Both the position numbers and the translations under genes were made by a program. Shown piece after piece: positions 1 through 6,915 of a stretch of DNA of 32,426 nucleotides. The DNA is taken from assembly GCA_051748085.1 (NCBI GenBank), contig JBNJHA010000025.1:1-32426 (forward strand), given 5' to 3'. The notes under the pieces were generated by a model that worked only from the letters and a program-made list of their open reading frames with translations, ran no database searches and had not been told where the DNA came from. Every line of letters starts with the position of its first letter. The stretch's first letter is position 1. This DNA comes from CAYNNQ01 sp051748085. Lineage in GTDB: Bacteria > Desulfobacterota > Desulfovibrionia > Desulfovibrionales > Desulfonatronovibrionaceae.

Positions 1-1457
1 TCCGCCGGGCGGAAGACATTCAGGTTGGGTATGGTCCTCAGGGCGTTTGCGTGCTCCACCGGCTGATGCGTGGGGCCGTCCTCGCCCACGTAAAAGGAAT
101 CATGAGTGAACACGTGCAGAACTGGCAGCTTCTGCAGGGCGGACATACGGATGGCGTTTCTCTCGTAGTCGGAAAAGACCAGAAAGGTCGCGCCCAGGGG
201 GACAATGCCCCCGTGCAGGGCCAGGCCGTTTAGGATGCCGCCCATGGGAAATTCCCGCACCCCGAAGGGCAGGTAGCGCCCGCAGGGATTGTCGCCGTTG
301 AAGATGCCGCACTCGTTTCGGAAATGAACGGTCTGATTGGAAGGGTCCAGATCCGCGGAACCGCCCATGAGATTGGGCACCTGATCCAGGATATGGTTCA
401 GGCAGGCCCCGAAGGCCTTGCGTGTGGCCAGGGGCTTCTCCGGGTCGAAATCCGGCCAGGAAATCTGCCTGTCCTCTGGTTTTTGATGTATATTGTCCCA
501 GTATTCGGCAATTTCCGGGTTCCCTTTTTTCTCCTGCAAACGCTTTTTCCAGGCGGAAACATTTTCCCGCAGCTCGGGAAAACGGGACTGCAAATCGGTT
601 ATCGCCCCGGAAGGGAGAAAGAATTCCTCGTCCGCGGGCAGACCGATCTTCTCCTTGCTCGCCTTTATTTCCTCCGGGCTGAACGGGGCTCCGTGCGTGG
701 CCTCGCTTCCCTCCAGGGTGGCGCTGCCGCTGGCCATGGTGGTGTGCCCGATTATCAGCGTGGGCTTGTTTTCTTCTTTTTTGGCCTTTTTAATCGCTTC
801 CCTTATTTGTTCGTGATCGTGGCCGTCGATTTCGATTACCTGCCAGCATAGACTGCGGTAGAGCTGGGGATAGTCGGTGCAGTCCGCGCGGTCGGTCGGT
901 CCGGCCAGCTGGATTTTGTTGCTGTCGAAAAAGACTATGAGCCGTCCCAGACCCCACTGTCCGGCCAGGGCCGCGCTGCCGTAAGTCACGGGTTCCTGCA
1001 TGTCTCCGTCCGAGGCCAGGGCGTAAGTGAAATGGCTGCATATATCCGAGCCGAGTTTGCCCCGCAGATGGGCCTCGGCCGTGGCCATGCCGCAGGCCAT
1101 GGCCACACCCTGTCCCAGGGGGCCGGTGGTGGCTTCCACTCCCGGAGTCATGTCGTGCTCCGGATGCCCCGGGGTCCTGCTTTCCCATTGCCTAAATTCC
1201 TTGAGGTCGTCCATGTTCAGGAATCCGGCCAGGGTAAGCAGGCTGTATAAGAGCATGGATTCGTGCCCGGCGGAGAGAACGAAGCGGTCCCGGTCGAACC
1301 AGTCCGGATTGTCCGGGTCAAAGTTCAAAAATTCCTTGAAAAGAACGTAGCCGAAATCAGCCGAGGACATGGCGCCGCCCGGGTGGCCGGAATTGGCCTT
1401 CCTGGTGGCGTCCATTATCAGACCCTTGATGATGTTTACCGTGTCTTGGTTGTGCAT
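1..1457 (-). CDS. tkt: Transketolase, 3' end cut by the window edge
   Basis: Thiamine-diphosphate enzyme of the non-oxidative pentose phosphate pathway, moving two-carbon ketol units between sugar phosphates in the cytoplasm. About 485 codons are present of a family length near 660. From ATG 1457 the protein begins MHNQDTVNIIKGL, followed by the N-terminal NSGHPGGAMSSADF motif. The ThDP/metal motif appears as SDGDMQEP with DSNKIQL after it, and the pyrimidine domain motif GEDGPTHQPVEH lies near the left edge. No strong ribosome binding site precedes the ATG. It follows rpiB by about 140 bp on the same strand, so two pentose phosphate enzymes are adjacent and probably co-transcribed. Its base composition is visibly more G+C-rich than rpiB and the genes upstream. 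Identity is secure; the C-terminal third lies outside the window. Confidence 0.95.
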   Translation of the reverse strand, partial: MHNQDTVNIIKGLIMDATRKANSGHPGGAMSSADFGYVLFKEFLNFDPDNPDWFDRDRFVLSAGHESMLLYSLLTLAGFLNMDDLKEFRQWESRTPGHPEHDMTPGVEATTGPLGQGVAMACGMATAEAHLRGKLGSDICSHFTYALASDGDMQEPVTYGSAALAGQWGLGRLIVFFDSNKIQLAGPTDRADCTDYPQLYRSLCWQVIEIDGHDHEQIREAIKKAKKEENKPTLIIGHTTMASGSATLEGSEATHGAPFSPEEIKASKEKIGLPADEEFFLPSGAITDLQSRFPELRENVSAWKKRLQEKKGNPEIAEYWDNIHQKPEDRQISWPDFDPEKPLATRKAFGACLNHILDQVPNLMGGSADLDPSNQTVHFRNECGIFNGDNPCGRYLPFGVREFPMGGILNGLALHGGIVPLGATFLVFSDYERNAIRMSALQKLPVLHVFTHDSFYVGEDGPTHQPVEHANALRTIPNLNVFRPA

Positions 1458-1598
1458 GGGTGTATCACTTAAAGGTTAAAGAGTTTTAAAAAATGTGTCC
1501 GTCGACAGCGAGGGGGAGTGAAAGCAGGAAATTTATTACACGTCAAGCTTGATTTTGTATATATGTTCACCAAATTTTTTGCTAAATCGCGTAAAAGT

Positions 1599-2036
1599 TC
1601 AAGTAAGCGAGTCTATTAATTCCACGCGGCGGGCATGGCGGCCTGCTTCAAATGAATTGTTGAGAAATTCTTCGGCAATGCTTATGGCCAATTCCACTCC
1701 TATAACACGGTCGCCCATGCACAGGACATTGGCGTTATTATGTCTACGGGACATGCGGGCCATGAATTCGTTGGCGCACAACGCCGCGCGAATCCCTTTT
1801 ATGCGGTTCGCAACCATTGACATCCCGATGCCGCTGCCGCAGATCAAAATTCCCAGGCACTTACGTTCAAGTACTTGCGTGCACAGTTTGACCGCATATT
1901 GTGGATAATCACAGCTGGAACATTCTGTTGTTCCGACATCGATTGTTTCATTTTCCCCGGATAAATGACCGATTAAATTATTTTTGAGTCCGATTCCGGC
2001 ATGGTCCGAGCCGAAGATAATTGTTTGTCGGGTCAC
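1599..2036 (-). CDS. rpiB: Ribose-5-phosphate isomerase B
   Basis: Interconverts ribose 5-phosphate and ribulose 5-phosphate in the cytoplasm. At 145 aa it has the usual RpiB/LacAB length. Visible family signatures are the N-terminal GSDHAGIGLK, the active-site segment ICGSGIGMS with the catalytic Cys (the usual Thr two residues later is Ser here), the RRHNNANVL segment with the conserved His, and the C-terminal GRHARRVELI phosphate-binding Arg region. The start is GTG at 2036, supported by GGAG nine bases upstream. It lies between the small coiled-coil gene and tkt on the same strand. A LacA/LacB subunit is unlikely because tkt is adjacent and no lactose or tagatose genes are nearby. Confidence 0.95.
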   Translation of the reverse strand: MTRQTIIFGSDHAGIGLKNNLIGHLSGENETIDVGTTECSSCDYPQYAVKLCTQVLERKCLGILICGSGIGMSMVANRIKGIRAALCANEFMARMSRRHNNANVLCMGDRVIGVELAISIAEEFLNNSFEAGRHARRVELIDSLT

Positions 2037-2054
2037 TTTGGCAAGCTCCTGTAA

Positions 2055-2420
2055 TTAAGCGGCATTGCCGCATCTTTTGTTTATGAATTCCTGGCGAGTT
2101 TTGCCCAGTTCATTTTTTAGATATTGGATTTCGTCTTGAAGGAAAGAAATCTGTTTAAGGGCCAGGTCAGTTTCCGGTTCCTGAATATCTATCTCCGCGC
2201 CGGAGGAAGTCTGATGAAATATGCATTTGCCAAGACTGGTCATTTCCCGGGTCAATCTTTTTTGCAATTGTCTTATTTCCCACTGTCTGCAGGTTCTGAT
2301 CACGACCCATTTGAGTTCACTGAAAATTATCCTCCATCCGGCAAGTATGATTTTCAACGGTTTTTTCCATAAAGGAATATCCCGGTCTGAAAGGTTTTCC
2401 CGATCCGGTTCCATACCCAT
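2055..2420 (-). CDS. Small coiled-coil protein of unknown function
   Basis: A 121-residue protein that I do not recognise. The start at ATG 2420 is well supported by AAGGAGG five bases upstream. The N-terminal part (about residues 18-40) is rich in Trp, Ile and basic residues (WKKPLKIILAGWRIIF) and could be a membrane-associated amphipathic or weakly transmembrane segment. The C-terminal half (about 80-115) is charged and heptad-like (LKQISFLQDEIQYLKNELGK), suggesting a coiled coil. It sits between the LolB-like lipoprotein gene and rpiB, with only 18 bp to rpiB, so it is probably in the same transcript. No catalytic motif is visible. Confidence 0.7.
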   Translation of the reverse strand: MGMEPDRENLSDRDIPLWKKPLKIILAGWRIIFSELKWVVIRTCRQWEIRQLQKRLTREMTSLGKCIFHQTSSGAEIDIQEPETDLALKQISFLQDEIQYLKNELGKTRQEFINKRCGNAA

Positions 2421-2481
2421 GATTACCTCCTTGATAAATTGTTGATTTAGAGGCCAGGAATTGCGTCTATTGTCCGCAATA

Positions 2482-3273
2482 CTAATCCCGCGGTGAAGAT
2501 ACCGTCTCTTTCCTGGCTGAAATTACCTGCAAGCGTTCTGTTTCCGGCGGGAGTTTGAGCTGCAGCCGTTTTGCTTCCCATGTTTTTTGCCTGAATTCGA
2601 TTTCTTTTATTCTGATTACGGCTTTTTGGTTGTTTTTTATTTCCAAGTCAATACGTCGGGCATTTCCCTTTTCCGAATTAAAATCACTTAATCTTGCTTT
2701 CCATTCTTTGCCGGTCAATTGCACGGGATGTCCATGCTTATCCAAAGTAATACTTTTAACTTTGGCCTTTTGAGAAAAGAAAAATTTTATTTTTTCATCC
2801 TGTCTTTCGCAATGGGCATATTTTTCCGGGACAATAAAGGTATATTGTCCAGTGAGCAGTCGGGAAGTTTCCAGGAGATTGAAAGGCGTGGGAAAACCAA
2901 TGGCCTCCGCACCCGCATGGCCGCTTTTATGAATATAAACAGTGTCTTCTGAGGGATAGTATGCTTCCCATATTCGGCTGTCTTCTCTCCACATGGAAAA
3001 AACTTGTCCCATGCCGGCTTTCAGATTCATTCGTATTGGATAATTGTTGTCTCCCCATATATCAGCCAGCAGGCGGTCCTGTCTTTCCGGTCCGGAGTAA
3101 TTTATGCTTGTTTTAATCCGAAAGGAACGGGTTTGTGCTGTATATTCCGAAGATTTTACGAAATCAGTCCACAAGCTTCCGGGTTGAACTGGTGGAAGAG
3201 AAGCCTCATGCAGCGGGGCGCAGGCAGAAAGTAAAAATATGAGCAGACATATCGGAATAAGCGGTTTTGACAT
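2482..3273 (-). CDS. LolB-like outer-membrane lipoprotein
   Basis: A 263-residue predicted lipoprotein. The N-terminus is a lipoprotein signal peptide ending in LLSAC, with the lipidated Cys at residue 18. The mature part is beta-rich, with alternating strands such as SFRIKTSINYSG and YPIRMNLKAGMGQVF, and a late segment VKSITLDKHGHPVQLTGKEW. This resembles the LolA/LolB fold, which carries lipoproteins to or inserts them in the outer membrane. The assignment rests on fold-like pattern, length and position next to a TPR lipoprotein, an arrangement I associate with Desulfovibrionales, and not on a diagnostic motif. It lies 6 bp downstream of the TPR gene. No clear ribosome binding site precedes ATG 3273, which suggests translational coupling. 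DUF4292-type lipoproteins are an alternative name for the same kind of protein. Confidence 0.65.
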   Translation of the reverse strand: MSKPLIPICLLIFLLSACAPLHEASLPPVQPGSLWTDFVKSSEYTAQTRSFRIKTSINYSGPERQDRLLADIWGDNNYPIRMNLKAGMGQVFSMWREDSRIWEAYYPSEDTVYIHKSGHAGAEAIGFPTPFNLLETSRLLTGQYTFIVPEKYAHCERQDEKIKFFFSQKAKVKSITLDKHGHPVQLTGKEWKARLSDFNSEKGNARRIDLEIKNNQKAVIRIKEIEFRQKTWEAKRLQLKLPPETERLQVISARKETVSSPRD

Positions 3274-3279
3274 TTGATT

Positions 3280-4557
3280 TTAATTTGCAAGCTTGTTTCT
3301 GGAACGAGAAAGTTTCTGCCGGGTTGTGGCTTTATACCTGTCGTCTATGTCCATATCGAGCGCGTTTTGGTACCCTTTTACCGCCTGGTTCCATTTTTCC
3401 ATTGCCATGGCGATATCTCCATAATGCATCCAAATTATAGGATCTTTTTCGGTTAGGTCAATTGCCTGATTTATCGTGGACCACGCCTTTTTAAGCTCTC
3501 CCTTTTTAAACAGGACCCAGGCCAGTGAATCCAGATAATATCCATTAGTTGGTTCCTGTTTTAACGCATTGTTTATTAATACGAGAGCGCGGTCCAGGTC
3601 GCGTCCCTGGTCGGCCAGGATGTAGCCGACAAANNNNNNNNNNNNNNNNNNNNNNNNNNNNNNNNNNNNNNNNNNNNNNNNNNNNNNNNNNNNNNNNNNN
3701 NNNNNNNNNNNNNNNNNNNNNNNNNNNNNNNNNTCAGCCGCGGCATCCAGCCGGAAATCAGGATCCTGCGGCCCTTGTTCGACCATAAGCATTGCTTTGT
3801 CCGGGGAGTTCAGCTTTAAATCCAGGGAAATAATGCGCAGAAGTAATTCGTTTCCGGCATGGTCCATGTCGATTATTTTCCTATAGATGCTTTCGGCCCG
3901 GGCGTAATTTTTTTCTTTCTCATGGACAAAAGCCAGTTCGGCCCAGGCTTTTATCATGTTCGGGTCTTTTTCCACGGCTTTTTTGAGATGCGAAATGGCC
4001 GCCTTGTTCATTTCCAGACATGTCTGGGCGCGACCGAAAAGATATTCGGTCCGGGCCGTTCTATTGTCTCCCGGTATTTTTTTCAGAATATCCAAGGCAT
4101 TGGCACATTCATTTTCCTGTAGATAAAGCGAGGCCGCGTCCTCGATCAAATTCCATTGTCCGGGTTTTTTATTCAGAAACTGGAGTATGGTTGTCAGCGC
4201 GGATTGCTTTAATCCTTCACCCAGGTAGGATTTTGCTAAAGAAATGTAGAGATCTTTTTCTTCCGGATATCTGGCAATGCCTTCTTTCAGAATTTCCCTC
4301 GCAGATTGGAAATTTGTTTGTCTCCAGTAAGCATTTGCTATCTGCAGATAAAGATATGGACTCGGATCATTGGCGATGGCTTTTTTAAGGGCGTTTATGC
4401 CTTGTTCTCCGTCGGGGTGTTCATTGAATTTAAGGAATTGATAACTGGCGTTGGCGTTTGGAGCCAAGTTCCATTCAACAGGTTGCGGGGGACTTTTGTG
4501 AGTCGCGCATGCGCCCAGAGTAATTGCGGTTATTAACAATATAAAATATTTTAACAT
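3280..4557 (-). CDS. TPR-repeat lipoprotein, interrupted by an assembly gap
   Basis: A predicted lipoprotein of about 425 residues built mostly of tetratricopeptide repeats. The signal peptide ends in LGAC with Cys17. Repeats are visible from about residue 60 to the end, for example in YLQIANAYWRQTNFQSAREI, AELAFVHEKEKNYARAESIY, DSLAWVLFKKGELKKAW and HYGDIAMAMEKWNQAVKGY. Such proteins usually scaffold envelope protein complexes. I chose ATG 4557; a TTG two codons earlier is possible, and neither has a good ribosome binding site. One hundred N (3634-3733) fall inside the gene. The reading frame is the same on both sides, so the gap size is either close to true or correct modulo three, but about 34 residues are unknown. 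It is followed closely by the LolB-like gene. Confidence 0.8.
   Translation of the reverse strand: MLKYFILLITAITLGACATHKSPPQPVEWNLAPNANASYQFLKFNEHPDGEQGINALKKAIANDPSPYLYLQIANAYWRQTNFQSAREILKEGIARYPEEKDLYISLAKSYLGEGLKQSALTTILQFLNKKPGQWNLIEDAASLYLQENECANALDILKKIPGDNRTARTEYLFGRAQTCLEMNKAAISHLKKAVEKDPNMIKAWAELAFVHEKEKNYARAESIYRKIIDMDHAGNELLLRIISLDLKLNSPDKAMLMVEQGPQDPDFRLDAAAXXXXXXXXXXXXXXXXXXXXXXXXXXXXXXXXXXFVGYILADQGRDLDRALVLINNALKQEPTNGYYLDSLAWVLFKKGELKKAWSTINQAIDLTEKDPIIWMHYGDIAMAMEKWNQAVKGYQNALDMDIDDRYKATTRQKLSRSRNKLAN
3634..3733. other. Assembly gap of exactly 100 N
   Basis: One hundred undetermined bases lie inside the TPR lipoprotein gene. A round 100 is the usual placeholder for a scaffold join of unknown length. 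The same TPR frame continues on both sides, which supports a true join between contigs. Tandem repeats of TPR type are a plausible reason for the assembly break. Confidence 0.99.
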
Positions 4558-4591
4558 AATCAATACATGATAGTCCAGGTTGGGGGCGGCG

Positions 4592-5338
4592 TCAATTTTG
4601 ATGTTGGGCTTCCAACATCATTTGGTATATTTCTTTGCCGACCTGAAGCCCGCAGTTGATGAAACCCGGACCATGCAGCTGCCCGGTTTGGGTCCGGAAG
4701 GTTTCTTTGATCTGATCAATTTTTTTGAGCCCGCGCGGAAATATCTGGATCAGTCTGCACATGTCCCACTCGTTAAAATCGCAAATTTCCCATAGGGTGG
4801 TATTAAAATTGTCCGGTCCCCATCTGAACTTGTCGGCATCGTACAGACAGTCGCTTACCAGAGCGGCCTCTTCGCTCGGGGGCTTGAGAGGCGGGCCGAA
4901 CGCCTCGTGGTTTTGAACCGCAAAGGCAATGGCCTCTATTTCGGATTGTTTTAAAGGATAGTCCTGCAATATATTTCGGCTTAAAACAGCTCCTTTTTGG
5001 GCATGGTCCGCTTCGAGCCGGCAGATGTCATGAAGCAGTCCCGCGCATTGGGCGATCAGACTGAGTCGTTTTTTTTGCTGGAGTTGAAAGTATTCGCCTT
5101 CTATTAATATCAGGGCTCCGGCTTCGATGCTCACGGTTTTGCAGTGTTCGATTCCATGACTGTAGCCGGTCTGGATGAAGGGGAGTATGTCTTCACGCAA
5201 TCGGGAAAGCAACGGATTGTTGAAAAATATTTCCCGTGATCTGGATATTTCCCGGGTAAATACTTCATAAAAGGGCAGACGGCAGGAGCGGGCCAGTTGC
5301 TTTGCTCTGTGCCGGACAGCTTCAAAGTCTCTAGTCAT
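4592..5338 (-). CDS. HD-domain phosphohydrolase
   Basis: A 248-residue cytoplasmic protein of the HD superfamily (metal-dependent phosphohydrolases, often acting on nucleotides). Candidate metal ligands in order are the His residues of YSHGIEH (about 61 and 65), the LLHD pair (His103, Asp104), a later His in VQNHEAF (144), and the Asp residues of YDADKFRW (167/169). The order H...HD...H...D is complete, so the enzyme is probably active. The substrate is unknown. Its start ATG 5338 overlaps the last codons of rpoH by 8 bp in another frame, so translation is probably coupled to that of the sigma factor. No strong ribosome binding site of its own is visible. The linkage suggests, but does not show, a role in stress or nucleotide signalling. 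Confidence 0.85.
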   Translation of the reverse strand: MTRDFEAVRHRAKQLARSCRLPFYEVFTREISRSREIFFNNPLLSRLREDILPFIQTGYSHGIEHCKTVSIEAGALILIEGEYFQLQQKKRLSLIAQCAGLLHDICRLEADHAQKGAVLSRNILQDYPLKQSEIEAIAFAVQNHEAFGPPLKPPSEEAALVSDCLYDADKFRWGPDNFNTTLWEICDFNEWDMCRLIQIFPRGLKKIDQIKETFRTQTGQLHGPGFINCGLQVGKEIYQMMLEAQHQN

Positions 5339-6302
5339 TATCTATCCAATCCCTGGAAAAATCACTAATATTGTCGCTCATCTGATTTTTTATCTTCTGC
5401 AGGAGTCTGGACTCTATCTGGCGCACCCGCTCCCGGGTAATGCCGAATTTCTCCCCTATTTCCCGAAGTGTTATCGGACTTTCGGCTAAAAGTCGCTTTT
5501 CCAGGATTTCTTTCTCCTTGGGATTCAAATCGGGTTCGATTTCTTTTATATGTTCTTTGAGCAAAAAAGCCGTTTCTTCCTGCAGGACTTTGTCTTCCGT
5601 CCCGGTATCCAGTGCCGGAATAAAATTCATGGGGGTGGTTTCCCCGTCCTCACCATAGGGCATATCCAGAGAAAGATCATTCATGCCCATGCGCTGTTGC
5701 ATTTGGTCCACGTCAGAGCGGGTAACCTGTAAACTGTCGGAAATAGCTTCACTGTCCGGGGAAATACCCATGGATTCCAGTCTTTGTTTTTCCTTGTTCA
5801 GGTTGTAAAAAAGTTTGCGCTGCGCCTGAGTGGTTCCTATTTTTACCATTCTCCAATTATCCATGATAAATTTCAAGATGTAGGCTTTGACCCAGAAGGC
5901 GGCATAATATGAAAATTTTATTTCCTTGTCCGGATCAAATTTTTGCAGTGCCTTCATCAAGCCGACATTGCCCTCCTGGATCAGATCCTGGACATTTTTC
6001 ATCCATTTACGCTGAAAATCCATTGCGATTTTGACTACCAGACGTAAATTAGACGTGATGATTCTGAAAGCGGCGTCCTGATCATGCTCGTTTTGATATT
6101 TTCGGGCCAGTTCGAATTCTTCTTCCGGGGATAGTGCCGGAAAATGGTTAATTTCCTGCAAATATATCCGCAGAGGATCTATTGTAGCCGGAGCCGAGGA
6201 TTTGGGCCTGATAGCCGGAATGCCCGGTGTGGGAGCATCGGTTTTTTTCATTTCTTTGGGGACGGGGCTATTATCGGGTGTTGTCTTTTTGTCTTTTGTC
6301 AT
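5331..6302 (-). CDS. rpoH: Heat-shock-type sigma factor, RpoH/sigma-32 family
   Basis: A 323-residue sigma-70-family factor that would direct RNA polymerase to heat-shock-type promoters. After a Pro/Lys-rich N-terminal extension of about 40 residues come region 1.2 (DPLRIYLQEINHFPALSPEE), region 2 (SNLRLVVKIAMDF, DLIQEGNVGLMKAL, FSYYAAFWVKAYI) and an RpoH-box-like segment QRKLFYNLN at about 161-169. The C-terminus carries the region 4.2 helix-turn-helix (LREIGEKFGITRERVRQIE). The RpoH box deviates from QRKLFFNLR at two positions. The start ATG 6302 has no strong ribosome binding site. It heads the minus-strand operon and is divergent from metH across a 613 bp intergenic region. A general sigma-70 is unlikely because region 1.1 and the long non-conserved region are absent. 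Confidence 0.9.
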   Translation of the reverse strand: MTKDKKTTPDNSPVPKEMKKTDAPTPGIPAIRPKSSAPATIDPLRIYLQEINHFPALSPEEEFELARKYQNEHDQDAAFRIITSNLRLVVKIAMDFQRKWMKNVQDLIQEGNVGLMKALQKFDPDKEIKFSYYAAFWVKAYILKFIMDNWRMVKIGTTQAQRKLFYNLNKEKQRLESMGISPDSEAISDSLQVTRSDVDQMQQRMGMNDLSLDMPYGEDGETTPMNFIPALDTGTEDKVLQEETAFLLKEHIKEIEPDLNPKEKEILEKRLLAESPITLREIGEKFGITRERVRQIESRLLQKIKNQMSDNISDFSRDWIDND

Positions 6303-6650
6303 AAAGTGGCTTCTATTGCCTCGGATATAAAGTTGATTTTTTTTGCGAACGGATTAGTTCCTGTTCCTGGTTGTTTTAAGCGGACTCGCATACCCAAAAA
6401 AGATAGGCAGAGTCCGGGACTGAAGGGCTCGGCAGGGTCAAATTTTTATTGCCCGAAAAGAAGGGCTGTATAAGGTGCTGTGCGAAAATTTAACCATATC
6501 CGGTTGGTTTGCCGTTTTTATAGCCTCTTCGTGTTTCCTTGCCTGTTACCTTATAGTTTATATTTGTCCTTTTCAACAATTTCAAGTAAGTCTACTGCCT
6601 CGCACTGCTAACCGTTTTTGAATGGATCTTTTCTATACTCAAATGTTTTT

Positions 6651-6739
6651 TTCAGTTCAACTTTGTCGAGTGCAGCGGTTTATAGTCATATATTTAGTTT
6701 CCATCCGGAAATGGCCCTTTTCCAGTTTAACTTTGTCAA
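6651..6739 (+). repeat. Imperfect direct repeat upstream of metH
   Basis: TTCAGTTCAACTTTGTCGA at 6651-6669 recurs as TCCAGTTTAACTTTGTCAA at 6721-6739. The copies agree at 16 of 19 positions and their starts are 70 bp apart. This could be a repeated protein-binding site or chance in AT-rich DNA. Confidence 0.4.
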
Positions 6740-6743
6740 TTTT

Positions 6744-6787
6744 CGTAATTATTCGCTCACGTATTAAGATACGCTCACTCGTAATTA
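6744..6787. promoter_or_regulatory. Repeat pair around a short dyad; possible operator
   Basis: CGTAATTA occurs at 6744-6751 and again at 6780-6787. Exactly between them is a small hairpin, CGTAT (6760-6764), loop TAAG, ATACG (6769-6773). CGCTCAC also repeats on both sides of the hairpin. The regular layout about 130 bp before the metH start suggests a regulator binding site. The function is inferred only from the pattern. Confidence 0.35.
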
Positions 6788-6915
6788 CTTAATTTCCTGG
6801 TTAAACAGAAAAAAATCTCATTTCCGAACTTAAAACCTGATATCTCTAAATCCGGAAATTTTTGAGTTTCCGGATAAGAACTATTTAATTTTCTTTTTTG
6901 CAGGGAATTGCAGGC

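Larger units (their letters stand above)
6303..6915. other. Long AT-rich divergent intergenic region
   Basis: This 613 bp stretch between rpoH and metH holds no convincing gene. It must contain the promoters of both divergent units, but I could not single out a clear -35/-10 pair for either. It holds the two repeat structures listed separately (6651-6739 and 6744-6787). I looked for a cobalamin or SAM riboswitch ahead of metH and did not see the conserved boxes. Confidence 0.6.

Noticed and set aside
6303..6915. Cobalamin or SAM riboswitch ahead of metH
   Set aside because: None of the conserved boxes could be found, and the region is too AT-rich for the expected paired core.
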